A program made the translations under genes and the position numbers. A stretch of 64,000 nucleotides of DNA, taken from contig JADJXS010000001.1 in NCBI GenBank assembly GCA_016710275.1, positions 2,232,001-2,296,000 of the forward strand, written 5' to 3'. Position 1 is the first letter of the stretch. Every line of letters starts with the position of its first letter. This document shows positions 1 to 11,218 of this stretch, one piece after another. Below the pieces are notes generated by a model. That model had not been told where the DNA came from. It searched no databases and saw only the letters and a program-made list of their open reading frames with translations. Origin of the DNA: Phycisphaerales bacterium. GTDB lineage: Bacteria > Planctomycetota > Phycisphaerae > UBA1845 > Fen-1342.

Positions 1-1
1 C

Positions 2-571
2 ACCTGGGATTGTGTGGACTTCGGTTCGGAAACGATCCGAGTCTACGCACCGAAAACGAACCGGACGCGCACCATTCCGATGACGGCGATCGTGCGGGAC
101 GCGCTGACGGCGCAATTCGCGACGGCTCCGACCGGCGAACCGCGGGTTTTCCTGAGAAGCTTCGTAGTGCCTTACGTCCGGCGGCTGACCGAAGCAGCGA
201 TTCATCGCGCCGGGTTGGAACCCTGGCCGAAGCTCTACCACAATCTGCGCGCGAGTTTCGCGACGGATTGCGCCCGGTACCTGCCGGCGAACGCGGCGAC
301 GGCGATTCTCGGCCATGCCCGGGCGGTTGCGGCCGAACACTACTGGACGACGGACGCGAGCGACTTTCGCGCGCTGCATAATGCGCTGCAGCAAGCGGCG
401 GAATCGACGCGAATCGACGCGCACGGAAAAATCGACGATGATCGAAAACCCCGTAAATTCACGAACGAAACGGCACTGGAGCGCAAGGGCGGGAAATCAA
501 AAGTGGGCGATGCAGGATTCGAACCTGCGACCTCCTGCGTGTCGAGCAGGCGCTCTAGCCAACTGAGCTAA
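2..571 (+). CDS. Tyrosine recombinase/integrase, C-terminal part (5' end outside window)
   Basis: This is the catalytic domain of a phage-type tyrosine integrase, which cuts and rejoins DNA at attachment sites. The reading frame is open to the left edge, so the N-terminal domains lie outside the window. Visible family features are the box-I-like basic stretch KTNRTRTIPM, the HNLRASFAT segment that matches the conserved H-x-x-R, the LGHARAV segment with the next histidine, and the downstream Tyr in AEHYWT that fits the nucleophile. The last residues (GDAGFEPATSC) are a translation of the tRNA antisense strand, so the frame ends inside the tRNA gene. That arrangement, an integrase ending at the tRNA 3' end, is typical of an element integrated at a tRNA. 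Confidence 0.85.
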   Translation, partial: TWDCVDFGSETIRVYAPKTNRTRTIPMTAIVRDALTAQFATAPTGEPRVFLRSFVVPYVRRLTEAAIHRAGLEPWPKLYHNLRASFATDCARYLPANAATAILGHARAVAAEHYWTTDASDFRALHNALQQAAESTRIDAHGKIDDDRKPRKFTNETALERKGGKSKVGDAGFEPATSCVSSRRSSQLS

Positions 572-577
572 TCGCCC
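504..577 (-). tRNA. tRNA-Val (anticodon GAC) with C at position 33
   Basis: On the minus strand a full cloverleaf can be folded: acceptor GGGCGAT/ATCGCCC, D stem GCTC/GAGC, anticodon stem CCTGC/GCAGG, five-base variable region AGGTC, T stem GCAGG/CCTGC with loop TTCGAAT, and discriminator A. The anticodon loop is TCGACAC, so the anticodon reads GAC (valine). Position 33 is C where nearly all tRNAs have U. CCA is not encoded, and a short T run follows the 3' end. The 3' half overlaps the end of the integrase frame. It is either a functional Val tRNA with an odd loop or a degraded copy used as an attachment site. Confidence 0.85.
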
Positions 578-691
578 GTGTCAAACGGGACGTGGCATTG
601 TTCTGCGGAGCGGGCGGAAAGTCAATGCGCCCGCGGGCACTTTGCACGCGGGGCCGGTGGCATCGGTCCGCCACTTCTACGGAAGCGGCCG

Positions 692-1306
692 CTACTTTGC
701 CGGCGGCCGGACCTTGACCACCGCCTGCGTCGTCACCACCCGCTGCGGGAACAGGTTCGCAAAAGTGGCCCGCACCGTGACTTCCTCCGCCTGCGGCGGC
801 CGCTGCCAGGGCACGCGGATCGTGTAGTGCTGCGTCATGAGCTTGCCGTACCAATGCTCCCGGCACTTTTCGATGGGGATGGTCAGTTCGCCCAGTGATG
901 TCTGGTCCGGCGGCAGCGAGAGATCGAACAACTGCACGCGAATTGAGCCGGCCACCTTCACCACATCCCCGTCGCGATCCAGCGGCCGCAGGTACACGAC
1001 CACGCCCTCATCGCCCGGTTTGCCGTCGTCGTCATAGCCGCCGGAGAGCGGGGCGACCTGGATCGTCTCCGGGTAGTAGAAATATTGAAGCTGCCGGGCA
1101 TCCACACCGGTTGCGACCGACAGCCGCCGGTGCAACTCGTCGATCGTCGCGGATCGTGCGGCCAGCTCGCGCTCCTGCTGGGCGGACCGCTCGCGCAGGC
1201 GGACCAGCTCGCGGTTCAGGTCCGTGTTCGGCGTGGAAGCGCAGCCGCTCAGCGCGAGCAGCATGGCACCGACGATCATGCCGGCCGCGCGCCGGCGGAT
1301 GCTCAT
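692..1306 (-). CDS. Small coiled-coil lipoprotein of unknown function
   Basis: About 204 residues. The start chosen gives a basic N-terminus, a short hydrophobic stretch and the lipobox LALSGC, so the product should be a lipid-anchored envelope protein; longer upstream starts would bury the signal peptide. Residues about 30-65 are rich in charged and Leu residues with heptad-like spacing (NRELVRLRERSAQQERELAA), suggesting a short coiled coil. The remainder is a soluble beta-rich region ending in a Lys-containing tail. I do not recognise the family. It lies downstream of the NHL-repeat gene on the same strand and may be co-transcribed with it. Confidence 0.75.
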   Translation of the reverse strand: MSIRRRAAGMIVGAMLLALSGCASTPNTDLNRELVRLRERSAQQERELAARSATIDELHRRLSVATGVDARQLQYFYYPETIQVAPLSGGYDDDGKPGDEGVVVYLRPLDRDGDVVKVAGSIRVQLFDLSLPPDQTSLGELTIPIEKCREHWYGKLMTQHYTIRVPWQRPPQAEEVTVRATFANLFPQRVVTTQAVVKVRPPAK

Positions 1307-1506
1307 TCCGCCGGTTCGAGCCTGGGTGCGGCGACCGCCCATCGGCAGGTCAAGTGAGTTGGCAACCATGCGCGGGATCATACCTGCCCGCAGCCGATGC
1401 CGGGGGTCGCGGCACGGATCACGGTGTGCGTCGCGGATTTGGGGCCGTGGCGCTGGCCGGGGTTGAACCGTGGCAGACTCGGCGCTCGCCCCGGCACCAT
1501 ACGCCG

Positions 1507-3390
1507 TCAGCGGTGATTCGCTTCCGCGCGGCGCGCCCGCCGTCTCTGAATCAGCAGCAGGGGTGCGAGCGCGATGCCTGCCGGCACCGCTCCAGCGCCG
1601 CACGCTCCGCATTCCGGAGCAACCAGCGGATCGCTGCTGCATGCATCGCCGACTCCATCGCCATCGGCGTCGGCCTGGTCGGGGTTGGGCGTGTTCGGGC
1701 AGTTATCCTCTGCGTCAGGCACACCATCGCCGTCGGCATCGGCGATTGCACCGCCGCCGCCATTGCCCGCACCGCCGCCATTGTTCGATCCACCGCCGCC
1801 GTTGCCGCCGTTGCCTCCGCCCGTCGCGGGTGCGACGACGGTCGTCGAGATCGTGGTCATGTTGTTGCCCGTGACGGGATCACGTTCCGCTCCGGCGACG
1901 GAAGCGGTCAGCACGGCCGTTCCGGCCGTCGTCGGCGTGACCACGATGACTACGGCGGCGCTCGCGCCGTTTGCAATCGTGCCCAATGCACAGGTTAACG
2001 GGCCGACGCCGCTGCACGACCCCTGCGAGGCCGACACTGAGACGAGGGCCGCTCCGCCGGGCAGCATGTCGGTCAGCACGACGCCCGTGACGGCGGACGG
2101 GCCGGCGTTGGCGACGGTGATGGTGTAGGTCAGATTTCCGCCGAGGGTGAGCGGGTCCGGAGCGGCGGCGGCAGAAACGCTCAAATCCGCGCTGGGCGCG
2201 TCAAAACGCAGCACACGGTGATTGAGTCGATCACTGACGTACAGATTCCCGGCGGCGTCAGTTGCAACGCCGGCCGGGTCGTTGAGCGTCGCCGCGCTGC
2301 GGCCGCCGGTGTTGGCGGTGGCGGTCGTGAAATTCGGCTGGCCGAAGACGCGCCCGGCGACGGAACTGGTGAGCGGGTCCGAGTATTCCAGAATGCGGTG
2401 ATTGAGCGCGTCGGACCCGTAAAGGCGGCCGGTGGTCGGATTCAGGGCGACCGCTGCGGATGCGCCCGAGAAGTTGATCGTGGCGGCACTGATGCCGCCG
2501 TTGTTGGCCGTGTTGCTGGTGAAATCGGGCTGGCCGATGACGCGGGTGGCGGAGGCGCCGTTTGAGAGCGGGGCGGGGAACAGGGTCACGCGGTTGTTGA
2601 ATTCGTCGCCGACCCATAGGTTTCCGGCGGCGTCCAGCGCCACGCCGCTGCAATGGTCCAGCCCGGCGGCGCTGAGCGCCGCTCCGGCGGTCGTGAGGTT
2701 GGGTTGGCCGATGACGAGATCGGCGGTGGTGCTGGTCAGCGGGGTTGAATAGATCGTGACGCGCGAGAGGAAGCGATCGGCGCAATAGAGCCGGTCGGAT
2801 GCGTCGAAGGCGATAGCGTCGGGATTGCCGAGATTGCCGGCGTTTGCGTTGATGAGGTTGGCCTGATTGGCGGTGGTGAAGCTGCCGGCTTGGCCGAAGA
2901 CGGCCGACGCGGTCATGTTCGTCGTGAGCGGCGGGTCAAAGCGAAGGATGCGGATGTTCAGCGAGTCCGCGACATAGACGCGGCCCGCGCTGTCGACCGC
3001 AACTCCCTTCGGGCCATTGAGCGTTTGATTGGTCGGGCCGGCGCCGCCCTGATTAGCGGTGGTGCTGGTGAAGTCCGGCTGGCCGAGGACGAGATCGGCC
3101 GCCTGGCCGTTCGTGAACGCGGCTGCGCTGGTCCAACTCAAGACGCGGTGGTTCAGGCTGTCGGCGACGACGAGTCGCCCGGAGACGCGATCCACGGCCA
3201 GGCCGCGCGGTTCGTTGAGGGTTGCAGCGCCCGCTGCGCCGCCGGCGTTGGCGGCCCCGGCCGCGAAGTCCGATTGGCCCAGCACGGCGTCGGCGGTGGC
3301 GTCGCCGGGGGCGGCACGGATTGCGGAAGGCAGCCAAGCTGGGATGAGAGCGGCGAGGGTCATTAGTACGAAACGGGCGCGCGGAAACAT
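1507..3390 (-). CDS. Secreted NHL-repeat beta-propeller with DUF11, thrombospondin type-3 repeats and C-terminal anchor
   Basis: About 627 residues. The start MFPRARF follows a GGAG at a good distance and begins a classical signal peptide ending near SAIRA. Residues about 30-410 contain seven or so NHL-like units with the recurring phrases VLGQPDFT, LNxPxGVAVD and NHRVL, the signature of a beta-propeller. Residues about 415-530 are a DUF11 domain (ADLSVS...LTYTITVANAG). A Gly/Asn-rich linker follows, then calcium-binding type-3 repeats (DADGDGVPDAEDNCPN, DADGDGVGDAC). The last ~30 residues have CGACGAG, a hydrophobic stretch and a basic end, resembling a sorting/anchoring tail. Expected location is the cell surface; ligand unknown. 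Confidence 0.85.
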   Translation of the reverse strand: MFPRARFVLMTLAALIPAWLPSAIRAAPGDATADAVLGQSDFAAGAANAGGAAGAATLNEPRGLAVDRVSGRLVVADSLNHRVLSWTSAAAFTNGQAADLVLGQPDFTSTTANQGGAGPTNQTLNGPKGVAVDSAGRVYVADSLNIRILRFDPPLTTNMTASAVFGQAGSFTTANQANLINANAGNLGNPDAIAFDASDRLYCADRFLSRVTIYSTPLTSTTADLVIGQPNLTTAGAALSAAGLDHCSGVALDAAGNLWVGDEFNNRVTLFPAPLSNGASATRVIGQPDFTSNTANNGGISAATINFSGASAAVALNPTTGRLYGSDALNHRILEYSDPLTSSVAGRVFGQPNFTTATANTGGRSAATLNDPAGVATDAAGNLYVSDRLNHRVLRFDAPSADLSVSAAAAPDPLTLGGNLTYTITVANAGPSAVTGVVLTDMLPGGAALVSVSASQGSCSGVGPLTCALGTIANGASAAVVIVVTPTTAGTAVLTASVAGAERDPVTGNNMTTISTTVVAPATGGGNGGNGGGGSNNGGGAGNGGGGAIADADGDGVPDAEDNCPNTPNPDQADADGDGVGDACSSDPLVAPECGACGAGAVPAGIALAPLLLIQRRRARRAEANHR

Positions 3391-3579
3391 GTGAACTCCT
3401 TCGCCAGCCCGGCGGCACGGCAGCCGGGGGGCGGTATTGTGCCGCGCATGTCGCGGCGTTGTCATGTGTCGGGCGTCAGGGAGCGGTCGGGTTTCACGGG
3501 TTGTTGCCGGGAACGGCTGAGAATTCAGGCGACGGCTCGTCGGCCCGTGGGCGGGTGCTGCGGCGGATGGGTACCGGGG

Positions 3580-4936
<1,357 letters not shown>

Positions 4937-4940
<4 letters not shown>

Positions 4941-5254
4941 GCGGGCGCTCCGGGGAGAACAGGGAGGGCGCGATAGGTCTCGACGACCGGCGGCTCGGCC
5001 AGCAGCGTCCGCCAGCGCTCGAGCCAACCGCGCATCTCCGGGTCGGTGGCGACGCGCTGCTGGTCGCGTTCGTAGTCCGCCCGGGTCGTGTACTCGACGC
5101 GCTCGATCAAGCGCGTCGGGTCTTCGGAATCCTCGAAGAGCGTCACACGAATGCCGCCGGGGGCCTCGTAGAACGGTATTGCGTCGCGCAGGAATTCGAG
5201 CAGTGCCGGGCGCTGCCCGGCGGCAATGCGGATTCGCAGATCCAGGATGACCAT
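4937..5254 (-). CDS. Small ABM/ferredoxin-like-fold protein
   Basis: 105 residues, starting MVILDLRIRI after a GGAG. The pattern of beta strand, helix (RPALLEFLRDAIPFYEAPGG), strands (IRVTLFEDSED, LIERVEYTT) and helix (DYERDQQRV) suits the small dimeric alpha/beta barrel seen in antibiotic-biosynthesis-monooxygenase-like and related proteins. It sits between tyrosine phenol-lyase (27 bases upstream) and the tryptophanase gene, whose start codon overlaps its stop. The context suggests a role linked to phenol or indole products of those lyases, but this is inference; the reaction is unknown. Confidence 0.75.
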
Positions 5255-5280
5255 ATCGAGCACTCCTGACGTGCCGGGCG

Positions 5281-6684
5281 TCAATCGACCAGCACGCAAT
5301 CGCCCTCCACGGGGTCGAATCGGGCCTGGAAGAATCGCAGGTGGCGCGGTTCGTGGGTGAATTTCAAACCGCGGATCCTGTCGCGATTCCGGTGGAGGGC
5401 GATGACCGACTCGGCCGTGACGTCCATGTGAGCCTGTGTGTACACGCGCCGCGGAATCGTCAGACGCACCAATTCGAGCCTGGGGAACAGGTTTTCGCCG
5501 GTCTTCTGATCGCGGCCGGCCGAGACGCCGCCGCGCTCCATCGACCGCACGCCGGAATCCACGTAGAGCGCCGCGGCAAGGGCCTGGGCCGGGAACTGGT
5601 CGCGCGGGAGCCGCGGCAGAAAGCGCGCCGCATCGAGGAAGACGCCGTGACCGCCGATGGGGCGTGTGATCGGCACCCCCGCTTCGAGCAGCTTGCGGCC
5701 GAGGTACTCGACCTGCCCGATGCGCGCATGCATGTGGTCGAAGTCGACGGATTCGGCGATGCCGATGGCGAGGGCCTCCATGTCGCGCCCGGCCAGTCCG
5801 CCGTATGTCTGCAGGCCTTCGTAGAGCACCATCAGATTGCGCGCTTCCTCGGCCAGCGCGGCGTCGTTGAGGGCCAGGAAGCCGCCGATGTTCACCAGCG
5901 AATCTTTCTTGGCGGACATCGTGCAGCCGTCCGCGCACTCGCACATCGCGCGGAGGATCTGCGCCAACGTCCGGTCGGCGTGTCCCGGCTCGCGGGTCTT
6001 GATGAAATAGGCGTTTTCCACGGCGCGGGTGGCGTCCAGGAAGATGCGGATTCCGTGCCGCGCGCACAGCGCGCGGACGGCGCGCAGGTTACCGAGGCTG
6101 ATCGGCTGGCCGCCCGCCATGTTCACTGTTGCGCCGACGCACACATAGGCGATTCCGGCGGCGCCGACGCGGTCGATCAGGGTCTGCAGCTTTTCGAGAT
6201 CGATGTCCCCCTTGAAGGGGTGGCTGCTGTCGGCGTCGTGGGCCTCGTCGATGATCACATCCACGAAGCGCCCGCCGGCCAGTTCCTGATGGGCCTTGGT
6301 GGTCGTGAAGTACATGTTGCCGGGGACGCATTGGCCGGGATGGATTGCCACGCGGCTGAGCAGGTGCTCCGCCCCGCGGCCCTGGTGGGTGGGGATGACC
6401 TCGCGGAATCCATAGTGCTCGCGCACCGCGTCTTCAAGGTGGTAGTAGTTTTCGGAGCCGGCGTAGGCCTCGTCGCCCAGCATGAGGCCGGCCCACTGAC
6501 GGTCGCTCATCGCGGACGTGCCGGAGTCGGTGAGCAGGTCGATGTAGACCAACCGCGACGGCAGCAGGAACGTGTTGTAGCCGGCCTCGCGAATGGCCGA
6601 CTCGCGCTGAGCGCGGGTCGTCATCCGCAGATGCTCGACCATCTTGACTTTCCAAGGCTCGGCCCAGGAGCGGTGTGTACTCAT
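5281..6684 (-). CDS. tpl: Tyrosine phenol-lyase
   Basis: 467 residues, full length for the family (about 456). It cleaves L-tyrosine to phenol, pyruvate and ammonia using PLP. Family landmarks are IDLLTDSGTSAMSDRQWAG, GDEAYAGSENYYHLE, PTHQGRGAEHLLS, MYFTTT, VNMAGGQP, FLDATRAVENAYFIK, MSAKKDSLVNIGG (PLP lysine) and IPRRVYTQAHMD. The segment GVRSMERG contains the arginine that marks phenol-lyases as opposed to tryptophanases (VEIGS type), and the FTTT threonine is also present. An SD-like GAGGT lies upstream inside the end of the preceding lipoprotein gene, only 8 bases away, so the genes probably form one operon. The C-terminus has about ten extra residues. Confidence 0.92.
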   Translation of the reverse strand: MSTHRSWAEPWKVKMVEHLRMTTRAQRESAIREAGYNTFLLPSRLVYIDLLTDSGTSAMSDRQWAGLMLGDEAYAGSENYYHLEDAVREHYGFREVIPTHQGRGAEHLLSRVAIHPGQCVPGNMYFTTTKAHQELAGGRFVDVIIDEAHDADSSHPFKGDIDLEKLQTLIDRVGAAGIAYVCVGATVNMAGGQPISLGNLRAVRALCARHGIRIFLDATRAVENAYFIKTREPGHADRTLAQILRAMCECADGCTMSAKKDSLVNIGGFLALNDAALAEEARNLMVLYEGLQTYGGLAGRDMEALAIGIAESVDFDHMHARIGQVEYLGRKLLEAGVPITRPIGGHGVFLDAARFLPRLPRDQFPAQALAAALYVDSGVRSMERGGVSAGRDQKTGENLFPRLELVRLTIPRRVYTQAHMDVTAESVIALHRNRDRIRGLKFTHEPRHLRFFQARFDPVEGDCVLVD

Positions 6685-6692
6685 TTGCAGGG

Positions 6693-7622
6693 CTACCTCT
6701 GACCAGTGCCCGGATCCTCTTCAGCAGCCGCGGCCGTCGCGGTGCTGGAACGCATGCCGAAGCAAAGGGTGTCGGCATGGTACCCGGTGCGCGGCACAGG
6801 CGATGTCTCCGGCGGCGCGGCGGACGTGCCCTGCGCAGGTACACCGCGGGTCAGCGCCAGTTCGCCGATGGCTTCGCGTGCGCGGCGGACCAGCTTTGCG
6901 TGCGCGGTCTCACGCGATTCGCGGCGCAGCCGCTGTGCCGCGATGTCGGTCGTGCCGATGAAGGTGCGCTCCTCGCGCAGCTCAGAAGCGTCGAAAATGG
7001 CCAGCACCGCACCGCTGCGCGTGTCGATCAGCAGGGCCGAGTAGATGGTCATGTGGCCGACGGTGTTCCCCGGAACGACGAACAGCCCGACGATCGTCCA
7101 ATAGGCCGCCGCCGCGTCGTTGTATCCCTCTGAAGCGGCTTCATCGCGGCGGTAGACGAGCAGCAGAGGAGCGTGAACCAGGGCGGCCGAATCGCGCAAC
7201 TGCTTGAGCGAGAGCGCCCCCGGGGCGAGCAGCGGGTTGAGAACGTGAATCTGTTCGACCAGCGTGAGCGGATGCGTTTCGGACCACGGGCCGAGCAACG
7301 CGCTGCGCCACGCTTCGTGCTCGGATTCGGCGAGCGGAATGAGCACGGGTTCACCGTGACGGGTGCGGTGGTAGCGCGGGCTGTAATGATCCGGCTCTTC
7401 CAGTCGCGCCAATGCCAGCACGGTCGGGAAGATCGGCCGCACGTCATTGTCGAGGTAGGTGGCGATTTTCTGATCTGTGAGCGCGTGCAGCTCCTCCGAC
7501 ATCACGCCGCCGGTGGGAGTCGGGCGGACGACCGGGGAGTATTGCGTACATCCCGCAGCCGCCGGCAGCAGGCAGCCCAGGGCCAGGATGATCCATCGAC
7601 ATCGGCCTGTTTTGACGGACAT
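6693..7622 (-). CDS. Lipoprotein of unknown function, upstream of tyrosine phenol-lyase
   Basis: 309 residues. MSVKTGRCRW starts after GGGAG and leads into a signal peptide with lipobox LPAAAGC, so an outer or inner membrane lipoprotein is expected. The mature part is soluble with segments such as YWTIVGLFVVPGNTVGH and ALLIDTRSGAVLAIFDAS that resemble lipoproteins with a conserved TxS-type stress domain, but I cannot name a family. The last ~45 residues are Ala/Pro/Thr-rich and probably disordered. Its stop is 8 bases before the tpl start, indicating co-transcription. Confidence 0.75.
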   Translation of the reverse strand: MSVKTGRCRWIILALGCLLPAAAGCTQYSPVVRPTPTGGVMSEELHALTDQKIATYLDNDVRPIFPTVLALARLEEPDHYSPRYHRTRHGEPVLIPLAESEHEAWRSALLGPWSETHPLTLVEQIHVLNPLLAPGALSLKQLRDSAALVHAPLLLVYRRDEAASEGYNDAAAAYWTIVGLFVVPGNTVGHMTIYSALLIDTRSGAVLAIFDASELREERTFIGTTDIAAQRLRRESRETAHAKLVRRAREAIGELALTRGVPAQGTSAAPPETSPVPRTGYHADTLCFGMRSSTATAAAAEEDPGTGQR

Positions 7623-7707
7623 GATTCGTTCTCCCGAAGGTTCCCGTCGCGAGCGGCGGGCCGGTTCTGATTCACAGCGCGCACGGCATTGCGCAGGAAG
7701 CCGTCGT

Positions 7708-8694
7708 CTACAACACGCCGGCGCTGCGCAGATCGTCGCGCGGCTCGTCAAAGCTGCACGTCCCGAGCGACGTGGCGAACGCGCTGCGGGCGGCGGCGAT
7801 TTCGTCGGAATTGACGGATAGATCGCGCCAGCCGGCGCCATCCGCCGACCAACGAAACGCGCCTGCGTCAGAATCCGCCAGAATCTCGCAGATCCGCTCC
7901 TCTTCCAGATTGTGCTCGCGGGCCAGAATTGCGCCGAGGAAGACGTTTACGAAGCCGTGCATCCAGGCGCCGATGCCGGCATCCCACCGACGAATGGGGT
8001 GATGCAGGCCGGCGGTGCACTTGAAGGGCACGCCGGATTCCGCGCAACGGCGGATCGCGGCTGCGACGATTTCGACCGGTGGGAAGTCGGCGGGCTTCAC
8101 GCCGCCGCAGCGGAGCTTGAGCGCCGGTGCGGGGCGGCCGACTTCGGCGGAGTGGAGGCGCAGCTCGACAAACGCAAGGCCGCTTGCGAGGTTTGCGAGC
8201 TGCGCGGGTGTGACACTGCCCAGCGCAATTTCGAAGGAGCACGCCATCGTGGGGCGATCCGACTGCTCGAAGGCGCGAACGACGCCCTCCAGCGCGCGCA
8301 CGAGATCGGCCGTGCACGCGTCGGCGGTGAGATCGGCGGGCAGTCGCAATTCGTACGCCCCCACGCGCACGCGCCCCGCGTGCTGCGATTCGAACGCGGC
8401 CACGTCGGCCAGGTCGGCGCGGATGGAATCGGCGAGGCCGGCGGCGGCGGGAGCGCCTCGTCCGAGCGCGCTGAACCGCACCGGGGGAGAGACACCGAAC
8501 AGCTCGTCTCGATAGGGCGTCAATTCAGAAAGACGCGACGCCGGGCAGATGAAGCGCCCGAGCATCCAGGCATCGGGGCCGAGGCGGTCGCGCGCGTAGA
8601 TGCGGATGGCGGCATCCATGGGCAACTGTGCCGGGGGAAAGAGGCCGGCGTAGTCGAACAGGCCCTGAAAGAGGGCGCGGGCGGCCGGGGTCAT
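7708..8694 (-). CDS. Conserved protein of unknown function, divergent from fumarylacetoacetase
   Basis: 328 residues beginning MTPAARALFQGLFDYAGLFPPA. No signal peptide or membrane segment. The sequence has a strongly patterned alpha/beta character, ending with repeated acidic/Ser segments (ILADSDAGAFRWSADG). I recall similar uncharacterised proteins beside homogentisate or fumarylacetoacetate genes in planctomycetes and relatives, but cannot verify this here. It shares a 113-base divergent intergenic region with fahA, so both could be controlled together, suggesting a role in aromatic degradation. Segments PFKCTAGLHHPIRRW and GFVNVFLGAILA look like conserved active-site-type stretches. Confidence 0.75.
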   Translation of the reverse strand: MTPAARALFQGLFDYAGLFPPAQLPMDAAIRIYARDRLGPDAWMLGRFICPASRLSELTPYRDELFGVSPPVRFSALGRGAPAAAGLADSIRADLADVAAFESQHAGRVRVGAYELRLPADLTADACTADLVRALEGVVRAFEQSDRPTMACSFEIALGSVTPAQLANLASGLAFVELRLHSAEVGRPAPALKLRCGGVKPADFPPVEIVAAAIRRCAESGVPFKCTAGLHHPIRRWDAGIGAWMHGFVNVFLGAILAREHNLEEERICEILADSDAGAFRWSADGAGWRDLSVNSDEIAAARSAFATSLGTCSFDEPRDDLRSAGVL

Positions 8695-8807
8695 CCAACG
8701 CTCCGACAGGGACGCGGGTGCGCGGTTGTCACGGCGGTTATCTTACGGCGCGGTCGGGCGCGGAGCGCAGGCGTGCGCCCGGCGCCGGGCCGCAATTCGG
8801 AGGCGTC

Positions 8808-10073
8808 ATGCAGCGCTCATTTGTGCCGGTTGCCGCGGAAAGTCACTTTCCGATTCAGAATCTCCCGTTTGGCGTGTTTTCGACGGCGGAGCGACCGGAG
8901 CCGCGGATCGGCGTCAGAATCGGCGATTTCGTGCTCGATCTGCGCGAAATGGAGCATCGGGGCTTTTTTCGCGACGTGTTCGGAGACGAGCACGTTCTGT
9001 GCAAGCGCTCGCTGAACAAGTTCATGGGCCGGGGGCGGGAGGCGTGGCGGGCGGTTCGGCGGACGCTGACGCAACTTCTTTCGGAGGATTGCGCGACGCT
9101 GCGGGATGACGCGGCGCTGCGGGCGGCCGTGCTGGTGCCGGCCGAGACGGTGCGGATGCACCTGCCGTGCGAGATCGGGGATTACACGGATTTCTACTCA
9201 TCGCGCGAGCATGCGACGAACGTGGGGAAGATGTTTCGCGGGGAGGCCAATGCGCTGCTGCCGAACTGGACGTGGCTGCCGGTGGGGTATCACGGGCGGA
9301 GCAGCTCGATCGGCGTCAGTCCGCAGGAGATTCGCAGGCCGCTGGGGCAGAGCAACCCGAAGGATGAGCCGACGCCGCAATTCGGGCCGTCGCGGATGAT
9401 GGACTTTGAGCTGGAGGTGGGAGCGCTGATCGGGCCGGGCAATGCGCAGGGCGAACCGATACCCGTCGGTGCGGCGCTGGACCACGTGTTCGGGCTGGTG
9501 CTGGTGAATGACTGGAGCGCGCGGGACATTCAGAAGTGGGAGTATGTGCCGCTGGGGCCGTTTCTGGCCAAGAATTTCGCGACGACGATCTCCCCGTGGG
9601 TGGTGCCGATGGAGGCGCTTGCGCCGTTTGCGTGCGCCGGGCCGAAGCAGGAGCCGGAGCCGCTGGCGTACCTGCGCGATGCGTCGGCGGCGCCGACGTT
9701 TGACATCCGGCTGGAGGCGCAGCTGCGGACGCCGACGATGCGCGAGTGGGATGTGATCTGCCGCACGAATTTCCGGAATCTGTACTGGTCGATCGCGCAG
9801 CAGGTGGCGCATCACACGGTCGGCGGCTGCAATTTGCGGCCGGGGGATCTGTTGGCGTCAGGGACGATCAGCGGGGCGGCAGCGGATTCGTACGGCAGCC
9901 TGCTGGAGCTGGCGTGGCGCGGGGAGCGGCCGCTGACGCTGTCGAACGGGGAGAAGCGGGCGTCGCTACAGGATGGGGATGAGTTGACGCTGAGCGGATG
10001 GTGCGATGGGGTGGGGTATCGAGTCGGGTTTGGAGAGTGCAGCGGGCGTATAACGCCGGCGTTGAGTGGATGA
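8808..10073 (+). CDS. fahA: Fumarylacetoacetase
   Basis: 421 residues, normal for the family. It hydrolyses 4-fumarylacetoacetate to fumarate and acetoacetate, the last step of the homogentisate route of tyrosine and phenylalanine breakdown. Visible active-site elements are DYTDFYSSREHATNVG (metal Asp and catalytic His), ELEVG (metal Glu residues), NDWSARDIQKWEYVPLGPF (Asp, Arg) and the Lys in FLAKNFATT. The start follows GGAGG. Its placement opposite tyrosine phenol-lyase suggests two ways to use tyrosine in this organism. No homogentisate dioxygenase or maleylacetoacetate isomerase is seen nearby. Confidence 0.93.
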   Translation: MQRSFVPVAAESHFPIQNLPFGVFSTAERPEPRIGVRIGDFVLDLREMEHRGFFRDVFGDEHVLCKRSLNKFMGRGREAWRAVRRTLTQLLSEDCATLRDDAALRAAVLVPAETVRMHLPCEIGDYTDFYSSREHATNVGKMFRGEANALLPNWTWLPVGYHGRSSSIGVSPQEIRRPLGQSNPKDEPTPQFGPSRMMDFELEVGALIGPGNAQGEPIPVGAALDHVFGLVLVNDWSARDIQKWEYVPLGPFLAKNFATTISPWVVPMEALAPFACAGPKQEPEPLAYLRDASAAPTFDIRLEAQLRTPTMREWDVICRTNFRNLYWSIAQQVAHHTVGGCNLRPGDLLASGTISGAAADSYGSLLELAWRGERPLTLSNGEKRASLQDGDELTLSGWCDGVGYRVGFGECSGRITPALSG

Positions 10074-10120
10074 GTGACGAGGTGCGGGGGATGAACAGGC
10101 GCAACCTTGTCAAACGGGGG

Positions 10121-11134
<1,014 letters not shown>

Positions 11135-11218
11135 GCGGGTTCCTTCCGGTACGCGCGTCGGGCGAGCGTGCGCCGGCCGCGGCGCTGCCTGCGCCGGGGT
11201 CGCGGCCGCGGCTCGCCG

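Noticed and set aside
488..571. C-terminal part of the integrase reading GDAGFEPATSC as a protein domain
   Set aside because: This phrase is a translation of the antisense strand of a tRNA 3' end and not a protein feature.
3391..3465. Longer start of the NHL-repeat gene at 3465
   Set aside because: The start at 3390 has a good GGAG and opens directly into a signal peptide.
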